From positions 1 through 48,818 of the forward strand of contig JAUWSQ010000017.1 of assembly GCA_030609965.1 (NCBI GenBank): a stretch of 48,818 nucleotides of DNA, written 5' to 3'. Below, in pieces: positions 41,028-48,818 of the stretch. The position numbers and the translations under genes are program-made. The notes under the pieces are model-generated. The model did not search any database. It was not told the DNA's origin and saw nothing but the letters and a program-made list of their open reading frames with translations. How positions within the stretch are numbered: position 1 is the first letter of the stretch; the number at the start of each line of letters is the position of its first letter. This DNA comes from Candidatus Fermentibacterota bacterium (GTDB taxonomy: Bacteria; Fermentibacterota; Fermentibacteria; Fermentibacterales; JCC-6).

Positions 41028-41954
41028 ATGGAACCTATCAGAACTCTAGAGGAAATGAAAAATATCGCCAGGGAACTCCCCTCAAAAAGGGTAGCCGTTG
41101 TTCGTGCCGATGAAGTTGAAACCATGGCCGCAATAGGTACCGCAGTTAAAGATGATATGGCGGATGCTGTGCTTATCGGTCCGGAAAAGGGAATCAGGGA
41201 AGCCGCTGAAAAGGCAGGTGTCGACCTCAACGGTGTTGAGATAATTCATGCAGAGGATGACAAGACCGCATCCATCAAGGGTGTTGAAGTTGTCCGATCG
41301 GGTAACGCGGATCTTATAATGAAAGGTTTTGTGGCATCAAGTACTTTCCTGAAGGCCATTCTGGACAGGGAAAAGGGGCTCAGAGGACCCGGAGTCCTTA
41401 GCCATGTTGCTGCGTTTGATGTTCCCGGATACCATAAGCTTCTGATCATTACTGATGCAGCCATGAACATAGCCCCGGATTACGATCAGAAAGTCGCGAT
41501 GCTGAAGAATGCCATTATTGTAGCCAGAGCACTTGGAATCGAACATCCTAAATCAACTTATGTATGTGCCAAGGAAGTTCCCTACGAGAAAATGCCCTGC
41601 ACCATGGAAGCTGCAAAGATGAAGGAAATGGCTGATGCAGGGGAATTCGGGGACATTATTTTCGACGCTCCGCTTGCAATGGATCTTGCCGTATCGGCTG
41701 AATCATGCAGGATCAAAAAGATCGACAGCCCTGTCGGAGGTGATGCGGATATCCTCGTCCTCCCTGATATAGAGGCTGCCAATATCCTTTACAAATCACT
41801 GATTTTCATTTCAGGCGGCGAGCTGGGAGCTGTTATCATGGGGGCTAACAACCCGGTAGTTCTTACATCAAGAGCCGATTCCGCCGAATCAAAACTTTGT
41901 TCCATAGTCCTCTCAACTGTTGTTGCCAATTATCGAGCCCAAGGCCAGGACTGA
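41028..41954 (+). CDS. ptb: Phosphate butyryltransferase (phosphate acyltransferase family)
   Basis: Converts butyryl-CoA and phosphate to butyryl-phosphate, the substrate of butyrate kinase (22335). The Pta/Ptb fold shows VAVVRADEVETMAAIG, DLIMKGFVASSTFLKAILD, LSHVAAFDVPGYHKLLIITDAAMNIAPD, and the C-terminal PVGGDADILVLPDIEAANILYKSL and GAVIMGANNPVVLTSRADS. The short single-domain length (308) fits Ptb rather than phosphate acetyltransferase. ATG 41028 with AGGGGG about six bases upstream is the start; the frame opens 59 codons earlier in nonconserved sequence. It heads a gapless run continuing through rpiB. Chain length of the acyl group is inferred. Confidence 0.88.
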   Translation: MEPIRTLEEMKNIARELPSKRVAVVRADEVETMAAIGTAVKDDMADAVLIGPEKGIREAAEKAGVDLNGVEIIHAEDDKTASIKGVEVVRSGNADLIMKGFVASSTFLKAILDREKGLRGPGVLSHVAAFDVPGYHKLLIITDAAMNIAPDYDQKVAMLKNAIIVARALGIEHPKSTYVCAKEVPYEKMPCTMEAAKMKEMADAGEFGDIIFDAPLAMDLAVSAESCRIKKIDSPVGGDADILVLPDIEAANILYKSLIFISGGELGAVIMGANNPVVLTSRADSAESKLCSIVLSTVVANYRAQGQD

Positions 41955-42406
41955 TGAACCTGATCATTGCAAGCGATCATGCCGGCCTCCCTTTGAAGTG
42001 TGATCTTATCCCCTGGCTTCTTGAGAGGCTGGGCTTGACCGCTACGGATCTGGGTCCATCATCGTCCGATTCGGTTGATTATCCTGACTTTGCCGGATAT
42101 CTTTGCAGGAATCTTCTGGATGGAAACGCTGAACGGGGCATCCTCATATGCAATTCGGGAATAGGCATGAGCATAAGTGCCAACAGGTATCCCGGTGTCA
42201 GGGCTGCCCTCTGCCTTTTCCCGGAAATGGCCTTCTATGCAAGGCATCATAACAACGCGAATGTACTTATTCTGGCGGGCGGGTTAACTGCTCCGTTTCT
42301 TGCCAGGGAGATTGCAACGATCTTTCTCCGTGAGGAATTCGACGGAGGCCGTCACAGCAGAAGGACCGACAAGGTTGAATCAGTATCACAAGCGAATTTT
42401 CGCTGA
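41954..42406 (+). CDS. rpiB: Ribose-5-phosphate isomerase B
   Basis: RpiB interconverts ribose-5-phosphate and ribulose-5-phosphate, the latter a substrate of RibB in riboflavin synthesis. The N-terminal MNLIIASDHAGLPLK and the active-site loop GILICNSGIGMSISANR, with the catalytic Cys, identify the LacA/RpiB family. YPDFAGYL and FYARHHNNANVLILAGG agree. The ATG overlaps the ptb TGA by one base; an upstream in-frame ATG at 41897 lies inside ptb and is not used. Its linkage to the riboflavin genes makes metabolic sense, since ribulose-5-phosphate feeds RibBA. Confidence 0.92.
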   Translation: MNLIIASDHAGLPLKCDLIPWLLERLGLTATDLGPSSSDSVDYPDFAGYLCRNLLDGNAERGILICNSGIGMSISANRYPGVRAALCLFPEMAFYARHHNNANVLILAGGLTAPFLAREIATIFLREEFDGGRHSRRTDKVESVSQANFR

Positions 42407-42421
42407 ATTCAGCGGGGGAGC

Positions 42422-43492
42422 ATGCAAATGATTGATATCATCTGCGGGGCAAGACCCAACTTCATGAAGGTTGATCCGATTGTACGGAACATCGATCCAG
42501 CTTTCAAGATAAGGATAATTCACACCGGGCAGCATTACGATCATATAATGTCCCAGAGTTTTTTCGATGAACTTGGACTGCCGAGACCCGATATCAACCT
42601 TGAAGTAGGTTCTGCAAGTATAACCGTACAGACCGCGACCATAATGAAGCGTTACGAAGAAGTTGTTCTCAGGCGGATGCCTGATGCGGTCGTAGTTGTC
42701 GGCGATGTCAATTCAACACTTGCATGCTCGCTTGTTGCTGTCAGGTACGGCATACCTGTAATACATGTTGAGGCGGGGCTGCGAAGTTTTGACCGTGGCA
42801 TGCCTGAAGAGATAAACAGGATACTCACAGACCAGCTTGCAGGCCTGCTCCTTATTACAAGTTCTGAAGCGCGTGATAACCTGCTTGCCGAAGGCAGGAG
42901 CAGTGAAATGATCAGGCTTGTAGGGAATCCCATGATCGATACTCTGCTGAGGCTTCTGCCCGTAGCGATGGCAGATGGAGAGCAGTTATCAGAAGAACCT
43001 TTCGCACTTGTTACACTTCACAGACCTTCGAACGTTGATGACCCGGACAGACTGGCGGCTGTACTGGAAGCACTGGGCGGTCTGAATGACATGAAAGTCT
43101 TTTTCCCAGCGCATCCGAGAACCCTCGGACACATTTTCGACTGGGGCATCACCATTCCGGACAGGATTTTGATTGGAAAACCCCTGACATACCTTAACTT
43201 CATCAGGGCGCAGGCTGAGGCTTCCGTTGTAATAACCGATTCTGGAGGTGTTCAGGAGGAAACGAGTGTGCTCGGAGTGCCGTGCGTTACCGTGAGAACG
43301 AGTACTGAAAGACCGGTTACACTGGAGCTTGGAACTAATACTCTTTGTCCGGATGTATCTGGAATAGAGGAAGCAGTAGCGAGGCAGATCAAGAACCGTC
43401 CCGAATTACCGCGGGAGATCCCGCTCTGGGATGGAAAAGCTGGAATCAGGATTGCTGCATCCATAGAAAACTTTATTGGAGCGAAGAGATGA
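42422..43492 (+). CDS. wecB: UDP-N-acetylglucosamine 2-epimerase
   Basis: Non-hydrolysing epimerase that converts UDP-GlcNAc to UDP-ManNAc for cell-envelope glycans. It starts MIDIICGARPNFMKVDPIV and has HTGQHYDHIMSQSFFDELGLP, VVVGDVNSTLACSLVA, VEAGLRSFDRGMPEEINR, LVTLHRPSNVDD, and the C-terminal ITDSGGVQEETSVLGVPCVTVR. 356 residues is normal. A GGGGGAG ribosome binding site precedes the ATG. Its ATGA junction overlaps the transglutaminase lipoprotein start, so it is coupled. Why an envelope-sugar enzyme sits between rpiB and rib genes is not clear. Confidence 0.93.
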   Translation: MQMIDIICGARPNFMKVDPIVRNIDPAFKIRIIHTGQHYDHIMSQSFFDELGLPRPDINLEVGSASITVQTATIMKRYEEVVLRRMPDAVVVVGDVNSTLACSLVAVRYGIPVIHVEAGLRSFDRGMPEEINRILTDQLAGLLLITSSEARDNLLAEGRSSEMIRLVGNPMIDTLLRLLPVAMADGEQLSEEPFALVTLHRPSNVDDPDRLAAVLEALGGLNDMKVFFPAHPRTLGHIFDWGITIPDRILIGKPLTYLNFIRAQAEASVVITDSGGVQEETSVLGVPCVTVRTSTERPVTLELGTNTLCPDVSGIEEAVARQIKNRPELPREIPLWDGKAGIRIAASIENFIGAKR

Positions 43493-44934
43493 AACCTGTT
43501 TTAATTACATTATGGATTTTTATATTATTGATGCCTGTCATTGCCTGCGGGTCCGGGGATGGTTTCGGTGAAAACGGAAGTATGGGTTCCAGTCTTAACG
43601 TTACCGCTGCTGACGCGGGTACTCAGAAGTTCGCGGTTTCTCTGCAGGGTGACGATGTGGGTTACATGCAGCTGGATATTAACGACCATGGCACAGATTC
43701 ACTCCTTATAACGCAGACAATCAGCTGGAACATGATCCTCATGGGCAACCGGAGAGACATCGAAATGACCATGATCGCTGTATCGGACAGGGAGTACGAT
43801 CTGGGGCGCATGGAGATGGAGATGTCGGACGGTTCAGCGACTATTACCATAAGGGCATGGAGGCAGGATTCTCTTCTGATCTCGGAAATCGGTACAGCTG
43901 GAAGGGTGATAGAGAATTCAACCGTTATCGAGGGTGAATATCTCCCGGTTCTGGCCGATCTGGCTTGCGCCTCGATGGAATGGTCGGAAGGGCAGGAGAG
44001 AACTTTCCAGTCCTTTGATCCCGCCAGCGGAATGATACTGTCATCAACAGCCGTATGCGAAGGATTCGAGGAAGTATCTCTTCTTGGCGATACCGTAAAT
44101 GCGGCCCGGCTGAGGCTTTCGCAGATGGGAACCAGGAACACCGTCTGGGTATTCGAGGGTCAGATCATCAGGGAATATGAAGAAGGTCTCGGTATGGACA
44201 TGACTCGTGTCCCCCCGGAGCAGGGGGGTGAGATCGTGGCGACCAGAGACCTCTACGAAGTGTTTGCCGTATCCTCAACCCCGATCTCGAACCCTAGAAG
44301 CAACGAACCCAGAACCTTCGTTCTCCAGGGAGAGATAGACTGGAACCTGTTCAATCTGAACATTCCTCCCATCCAGACAGCGATTGGATGCACGGTTATG
44401 GTTTCAAATGCTATACCAGACCAGATCGCTCAATTCCCGCCTTCAATTCCCGCGGAATTGATCGAATACACTCTTCCCGAGTCTATGATACAATGTGATG
44501 ATTCGGTAATTGTTTCGACTGCGATCAGCCTGACGGACGGTTCGACCGATTCGTGGGAAGCCGCAAGGCGAATCGCTTCATTCGTTGACGTCAGTGTGGA
44601 GAACAGCCCTACTGTCTCCCTGCCTTCAGCAGTGGACGTAATGGAAAACCTCAGGGGAGATTGTAACGAGCACACTATACTCACTGTGGCTCTTGCTCGC
44701 GCTGCGGGCCTGCCTGCCAGGATCTGTGCCGGCATTGTTTATCTGAACGGCTCATTCGGATATCATGCCTGGCCGATGATCTGGACAGGAGAATGGGTAG
44801 CGATGGACCCGACATTCAGTCAGTACATTGCAGATGGAACTCATATAATTCTGGCGACTGGTGATCTTGAATCACAATACGTTGTCAACTCGGCGATCGG
44901 CAGGTTAAGCGTTATCGAGCTGGAAAAGGACTGA
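43489..44934 (+). CDS. Lipoprotein with transglutaminase-like (papain-fold) domain
   Basis: The N-terminal LITLWIFILLMPVIAC is a lipoprotein signal with lipobox VIA-C. A long beta-rich N-terminal part (about residues 30-290) is followed by a transglutaminase-like core. The catalytic triad candidates are Cys in ENLRGDCNEHTILTVALARAAGLPAR, His in GYHAWPMIW, and Asp in AMDPTFSQY. Such domains act as cysteine peptidases or acyl transferases; many bacterial ones are periplasmic with unknown substrates. The start ATG 43489 overlaps the wecB stop by four bases and the stop overlaps the ribD ATG by one. The upstream open frame from 43345 is not the start. Confidence 0.85.
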   Translation: MKPVLITLWIFILLMPVIACGSGDGFGENGSMGSSLNVTAADAGTQKFAVSLQGDDVGYMQLDINDHGTDSLLITQTISWNMILMGNRRDIEMTMIAVSDREYDLGRMEMEMSDGSATITIRAWRQDSLLISEIGTAGRVIENSTVIEGEYLPVLADLACASMEWSEGQERTFQSFDPASGMILSSTAVCEGFEEVSLLGDTVNAARLRLSQMGTRNTVWVFEGQIIREYEEGLGMDMTRVPPEQGGEIVATRDLYEVFAVSSTPISNPRSNEPRTFVLQGEIDWNLFNLNIPPIQTAIGCTVMVSNAIPDQIAQFPPSIPAELIEYTLPESMIQCDDSVIVSTAISLTDGSTDSWEAARRIASFVDVSVENSPTVSLPSAVDVMENLRGDCNEHTILTVALARAAGLPARICAGIVYLNGSFGYHAWPMIWTGEWVAMDPTFSQYIADGTHIILATGDLESQYVVNSAIGRLSVIELEKD

Positions 44935-46052
44935 TGGTTTCCAAAGCTGAAACCCGTGCAATGAAAAAGGCTCTGAAGCTGGCACTCCATGGCAGGGGCA
45001 GTACCTTTCCCAATCCTATGGTCGGCGCTGTCATCCTTGATCGCGATGGAAACCATGCTGGAGATGGCTTCCACAGAAAATGCGGAGCACCCCACGCTGA
45101 AGTGATCGCCATTGCATCCGCAGGTGATGCCGCATCGGGAGGCACCATGGTTGTAACCCTGGAACCATGCTGTCATCATGGCCGTACCGGGCCGTGTACC
45201 GATGAGATTATCAGGGCAGGGATATCAAGGGTAGTTATTGCCATGACCGATCCCAATCCGAGAGTGTGCGGCGATGGAATTAAACAACTTGAAGCAGCAG
45301 GAATTGAAGTGGAAACAGGTCTTCTCTCAGAAGAAGCACGCGAGCTTAACAGGGTGTATCAGCATTACCTTGAAACATCAAGAAGCTGGGTTACACTCAA
45401 GATAGCTTTAAGCCTTGATGGCAGAACAGCCGCTGCCGATGGAAGCAGCCGATGGATATCATGTGAAAGATCCCGCAGACGGGTGCAGAGAATGCGTGCT
45501 TCCGCCGGGGCCGTATTGACAGGAGCGGGAACGGTTCGAGAGGACGATCCGGAGCTGACAGTCCGCCTGCCTGATACTATGTCCGGCAGCCAGCCTGTGC
45601 GTATAGTAGTTTCGTCCACCGGTGATTTTGGTGAGTCATGGAAGATATTCAGGAATCCCGGAAGAGTTATTATCGCTGTCCCGGAAGGTATTGCAGCTCA
45701 CCTGACCGAATACACAGATTTACCAGGCGTGGAACTGTGGGAATTTCCTGCTGATTCCGTGAATCAGGGAATTGATCTCACCTCTTTATTTGAAAGGACA
45801 GCCCTGGAAGGTATCAGCTCCGTTCTCTGCGAAGCGGGAAGCGATCTCTCCACACGGCTGCTGAAGGCTGAACTGGTAGATTCTGTCAGCATTTTCACTG
45901 CACCTGTGATACTGGGCAGTGAGGGAAGACCCGCTTTTAAATTGCTTGGAATAGACAGTATTGAAAACGCGATAAGGTTGGATAATGTATCGTCCCGGCG
46001 CTCCGGGTCAGATTTCCTTACGGAGGGCAACGTTGTTTACCGGGCTGATTGA
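44934..46052 (+). CDS. ribD: Bifunctional riboflavin deaminase/reductase RibD
   Basis: RibD performs the second and third steps after GTP opening in riboflavin synthesis. The deaminase half has NPMVGAVILD, the zinc HAEVIAI and the CCHHGRTGPC motif (about residues 50-85). The reductase half begins near SWVTLKIALSLDGRTA and has AVLTGAGTVREDDPELTVR. The C-terminal SVSIFTAPVILGSEG fits the usual fold. At 372 residues it is full length. The ATG overlaps the lipoprotein TGA by one base. Its end overlaps the ribE start by 20 bases. Confidence 0.95.
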   Translation: MVSKAETRAMKKALKLALHGRGSTFPNPMVGAVILDRDGNHAGDGFHRKCGAPHAEVIAIASAGDAASGGTMVVTLEPCCHHGRTGPCTDEIIRAGISRVVIAMTDPNPRVCGDGIKQLEAAGIEVETGLLSEEARELNRVYQHYLETSRSWVTLKIALSLDGRTAAADGSSRWISCERSRRRVQRMRASAGAVLTGAGTVREDDPELTVRLPDTMSGSQPVRIVVSSTGDFGESWKIFRNPGRVIIAVPEGIAAHLTEYTDLPGVELWEFPADSVNQGIDLTSLFERTALEGISSVLCEAGSDLSTRLLKAELVDSVSIFTAPVILGSEGRPAFKLLGIDSIENAIRLDNVSSRRSGSDFLTEGNVVYRAD

Positions 46053-46644
46053 GGACAGAGGAATAGTGAAGTCACGGTCAGGCAGTAATCTGACCGTTGG
46101 GACAAAGCTGTTTGAAACAGCATCACCCGGAGACAGCATCGCTGTTGATGGTTCCTGCCTGACGGTAAGCAACACAGGCAACCGAAGCCTTTCATTTCAC
46201 TGCTCGGCGGAAACCATTTCAAAAACCATCATTTCCGGTTACTATCCCGGCATTGAAGTGAACCTGGAACGACCTCTCAGATTTTCAGGCGGGCTGCATG
46301 GCCATATTGTTACCGGCCATGTGGACGAAACCGCGGAAGTTCTTAAAGTAAAGAGGAGTGGAGAGGGCATGACAGTATGGATTTCATGCTCCGGGAATAG
46401 CTTCCCGCTGCTTGTGGAGAAGGGGTCCATAGCTGTCAGCGGGATAAGCCTTACCGTTGCATCGCTGGCACCTGACAGATTCTCAGTTGTCCTGATACCG
46501 GAAACACTTGAGCGAACCACAGCGGAGAACTGGAAGCCGGGTTCACATGTGAACCTCGAATACGATATTATTGGTAAGTACGTTTTGAAGCAGACAGATG
46601 CATTTATTAGAAACAGGCGGTTGAGGGATTACCTTGAACAGTAG
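46033..46644 (+). CDS. ribE: Riboflavin synthase alpha subunit
   Basis: Catalyses the last step, dismutation of two 6,7-dimethyl-8-ribityllumazine molecules into riboflavin. The start is TTG 46033, since GGAGGG (46022-46027) lies five bases upstream and the family N-terminus is [10 protein letters not shown]; an earlier in-frame ATG would be inside ribD. The two internally repeated lumazine-binding domains are visible, with [10 protein letters not shown] near residue 40 and [12 protein letters not shown] then [15 protein letters not shown] in the second. The length of about 204 residues is typical. It overlaps the RibBA start by 11 bases. Confidence 0.93.
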   Translation: MFTGLIEDRGIVKSRSGSNLTVGTKLFETASPGDSIAVDGSCLTVSNTGNRSLSFHCSAETISKTIISGYYPGIEVNLERPLRFSGGLHGHIVTGHVDETAEVLKVKRSGEGMTVWISCSGNSFPLLVEKGSIAVSGISLTVASLAPDRFSVVLIPETLERTTAENWKPGSHVNLEYDIIGKYVLKQTDAFIRNRRLRDYLEQ

Positions 46645-47863
46645 CAGAATATCCGGAGCAGAGGAAGCGATAGAAGCCATCCGCAGCGGGAAAATGGTCG
46701 TTGTGGTGGACGATGAGAACAGGGAAAATGAGGGCGACCTGATAATTGCAGCCGAAAAGTGCGATGCTGAAGCCGTGAATTTCATGGCTCTGGAAGGAAG
46801 AGGTCTAATTTGCCTTTCAATGGAGGAGGAGGCTCTAGATAAGCTGGATATTCATGAGATGGTTCCCAGGAATACCTCCCTCCATGAAACAGCTTTCAGG
46901 GTAAGTATCGACGCGATTGAAGGAGTGGCCACAGGTATATCCGCCCACGACAGGGCAAGAACAATTGCCGTTGCAATAGACTCCTCCTCACAAGCATCCG
47001 ACCTGGCCAGACCCGGCCATATCTTCCCGCTGGCAGCAAGGCCCGGAGGAGTTCTATCCAGAACCGGACATACTGAAGCGGCGGTTGATCTTGCAAGGTT
47101 AGCAGGTCTCAGGCCTGCGGGTGTTATCTGCGAGATTATGAGCCTCGACGGTTCTATGGCAAGGCTCCAGCAGCTCATCGAATTTGCCGGAAAACACGAC
47201 CTTGTTCTCACATCAGTCGAGGAACTGGTTCGATACCGCAGGAAAACCGAAAAGCTTGTCAGAGAGGTGGCCAGATCAACACTCCCCACAGATTATGGCC
47301 TCTTCGACCTTCACGTATTCGAAAGCATCACAGAGGGAGAAGTGCATGTAGCCCTTGTTAAGGGTGATGTAAAGGGCAGGGAAAACGTACTTGTAAGGGT
47401 ACATTCACAATGCCTTACAGGAGATGTATTCGCTTCCCGCAGATGTGACTGCGGAAGCCAGCTCCATGCAGCGATGAAAGCAGTTGATATAGAGGGGCTG
47501 GGAGTAATCCTCTACATGGCGCAGGAAGGACGCGGAATAGGCCTCGCAAATAAAATACAGGCTTATCGCCTGCAGGATCACGGGCTGGACACAGTTGAGG
47601 CCAACGAAGAACTGGGCTTCCCCGCGGATCTCAGAGATTACGGAACAGGAGCACAGATCCTGGCTGAACTGGGTCTCACGACAATTAAGTTGATGACGAA
47701 TAACCCCAAAAAAATCGTTGGGCTGAAGGGATATGGCCTGGAGATCACGGAGAGAGTCAGATTAGAGATTCCTCCTACTAAGGAAAATCTCGATTACCTC
47801 AGAACGAAAAAGAACAAGCTCGGACATATGCTGGAGGGAGTAGATGATGACCTGGATTCATGA
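46634..47863 (+). CDS. ribBA: Bifunctional DHBP synthase / GTP cyclohydrolase II RibBA
   Basis: A fusion of the two entry enzymes of riboflavin synthesis. The N-terminal 3,4-dihydroxy-2-butanone-4-phosphate synthase half has [18 protein letters not shown] and [27 protein letters not shown]. The C-terminal GTP cyclohydrolase II half has [24 protein letters not shown], with its zinc cysteines, and [11 protein letters not shown]. Translation begins at TTG 46634; the preceding GAGGGA is eight bases away. Length (409) matches RibBA. Its end overlaps ribH by 20 bases. Confidence 0.95.
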   Translation: MNSSRISGAEEAIEAIRSGKMVVVVDDENRENEGDLIIAAEKCDAEAVNFMALEGRGLICLSMEEEALDKLDIHEMVPRNTSLHETAFRVSIDAIEGVATGISAHDRARTIAVAIDSSSQASDLARPGHIFPLAARPGGVLSRTGHTEAAVDLARLAGLRPAGVICEIMSLDGSMARLQQLIEFAGKHDLVLTSVEELVRYRRKTEKLVREVARSTLPTDYGLFDLHVFESITEGEVHVALVKGDVKGRENVLVRVHSQCLTGDVFASRRCDCGSQLHAAMKAVDIEGLGVILYMAQEGRGIGLANKIQAYRLQDHGLDTVEANEELGFPADLRDYGTGAQILAELGLTTIKLMTNNPKKIVGLKGYGLEITERVRLEIPPTKENLDYLRTKKNKLGHMLEGVDDDLDS

Positions 47864-48368
47864 GGGTCAGCTTGACGGCACCGGTATCAAACCTGCTGTT
47901 GTCGTATCAAGGTTCAACAATTTCATTACAAAGAAGCTTCTTGATGGAGCTCTTGACTGTCTGGAAAGACACGGCGTCAATACGGATGATATAAACGTTT
48001 TCTGGGTTCCTGGAGCATGGGAGATTGCCCCTGTTGCTGTGAGAATAGCTGATACCGGGCTATTCGACTGCGTAATCTGTCTTGGTGCAGTAATACGCGG
48101 GGAAACCCCGCATTTTGAGTACGTATCCGCTGAAAGCGCAAAAGGCGTATCTCAGGCAGCCATGCTGGCGGATGTTCCGGTTATTTATGGCATTATTACC
48201 GCGGATACCGTTGAGCAGGCTGTTGACAGGGCAGGTACTAAATCCGGCAATAAGGGGTTCGACGCAGCAATGACAGCTATCGAAATGACAGCACTCTACG
48301 AATTTGTAGAAGATATGGAAGAGCCCATTGACGCTGGCGATGCTGATCAGGAGTCGACTGAGACGTAA
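47844..48368 (+). CDS. ribH: 6,7-dimethyl-8-ribityllumazine synthase RibH
   Basis: RibH condenses the RibA- and RibB-derived products and typically forms 60-subunit capsids. Motifs are [37 protein letters not shown] and [25 protein letters not shown]. The later stretch [21 protein letters not shown] precedes [13 protein letters not shown]. The protein has 174 residues against the usual 155 or so, the excess being an acidic C-terminal tail. GGAGGGAG lies upstream; the start is ATG 47844 or the ATG next to it. Its TAA overlaps the nusB ATG. Confidence 0.94.
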   Translation: MMTWIHEGQLDGTGIKPAVVVSRFNNFITKKLLDGALDCLERHGVNTDDINVFWVPGAWEIAPVAVRIADTGLFDCVICLGAVIRGETPHFEYVSAESAKGVSQAAMLADVPVIYGIITADTVEQAVDRAGTKSGNKGFDAAMTAIEMTALYEFVEDMEEPIDAGDADQESTET

Positions 48369-48818
48369 TGGGCATAAGAAGCAGAGGTCGTAAAGCCCTT
48401 CTTCAGGCCAGGTATGCCATGGAAGTTAACAGCGAGTCTCTTTCGGCTAATCTTGAGGATATCAGGATGCTTCTGGCAGATCCGGATCTGGGACTGGGCG
48501 TTCCAATGGAATCTGAGGATTGGAACTGGGTAACCGATCTTGCACGGGCAATCCACTATAACAAAGCAGAAATTGACGCGAAGATCGAAGATGCTCTTAA
48601 GAACTGGACGGTAGACAGGCTCAGCCTGGTGACTCGCCTGATACTTGAACAGGCACTGGGGGAAATGTACTATTTCAAGCCGCCGACGGAGCCTCCCATT
48701 GTTATTGACGAATCGATCAATCTCGCAAAGGCTTTCGATACGGATGAAACCGCAGGTTTTGTGAACGGAGTTCTGGACGCTGTTGTTAAAACCTACACAG
48801 CGGACACATCTCCCCGGG
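48368..48818 (+). CDS. nusB: Transcription antitermination factor NusB, 3' end cut by window
   Basis: The frame starts at ATG 48368, overlapping the ribH stop (TAATG), and remains open to the end of the window (150 residues). [21 protein letters not shown] is the NusB N-terminus, LVTRLILEQALGEMY lies in the middle, and VIDESINLAKAFDTDETAGFVNGVLD is the C-terminal hallmark. It binds boxA RNA with NusE in rRNA antitermination. The ribH-nusB linkage is widespread, which supports the call. Only a short tail should be missing. Confidence 0.93.
   Translation, partial: MGIRSRGRKALLQARYAMEVNSESLSANLEDIRMLLADPDLGLGVPMESEDWNWVTDLARAIHYNKAEIDAKIEDALKNWTVDRLSLVTRLILEQALGEMYYFKPPTEPPIVIDESINLAKAFDTDETAGFVNGVLDAVVKTYTADTSPR

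Overview
The window reads as a piece of a fermentative, diderm bacterium of the FCB superphylum. The best guess is Candidatus Fermentibacterota (Hyd24-12) or a close relative. The grounds are secreted proteins with type IX-like C-terminal sorting domains, a gingipain-like C25 peptidase, FG-GAP/VCBS-type surface proteins, a HydBGDA-type group 3b [NiFe] hydrogenase, and butyrate kinase plus phosphate butyryltransferase. The phylum is inferred from gene content and motifs; no search was run. No rRNA, tRNA or CRISPR array was seen.

Layout. 1-3522: 3' part of dnaK, then grpE, dnaJ and a 58-residue membrane protein. 3534-4505 (minus): TPR protein with 18-residue acidic repeats. 4699-6429: biotin-dependent carboxyltransferase subunit. 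6449-7766: promoter, SAM-II-like riboswitch, terminator and metK. 7789-17880: plus-strand run with a degenerate M23 (EnvC-like) protein, holB, ricT, metG (interrupted by an in-frame UGA), a glycosyltransferase, a deacetylase-like protein, two membrane metalloproteases and a C25-type secreted peptidase. 17961-23420 (minus): buk, methylmalonyl-CoA mutase catalytic subunit, SurA-like lipoprotein and amidohydrolase. 23492-30115: small helical protein, archaeal-type aspS, hydBGDA with maturation protease, and a single-domain response regulator. 30162-35874 is an accessory patch: a decayed Y1-transposase element with 25-bp inverted repeats, an orphan sorting-domain fragment, a DUF4143 ATPase, two secreted proteins and a sulfatase-like lipoprotein. 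35931-40794 (minus): flippase, glycosyltransferase, class II aldolase and lysine 6-transaminase. 41028-48818: a tightly packed run of ptb, rpiB, wecB, transglutaminase lipoprotein, ribD-ribE-ribBA-ribH and nusB (cut by the window end).

How it fits together. The carboxyltransferase and methylmalonyl-CoA mutase suggest succinate/propionate interconversion. Ptb and Buk would make ATP from acyl-CoA. The group 3b hydrogenase would vent or recover NAD(P)H electrons as H2. Glycan genes, secreted peptidases and sulfatase-like enzymes suggest envelope building and polymer degradation.

The items most worth checking are the SAM-II-like riboswitch before metK, the UGA replacing a conserved glycine codon in metG, a leader before 32527 with two mutually exclusive folds (one burying the ribosome binding site), and the eroded transposase/sorting-domain patch at 30162-30794.
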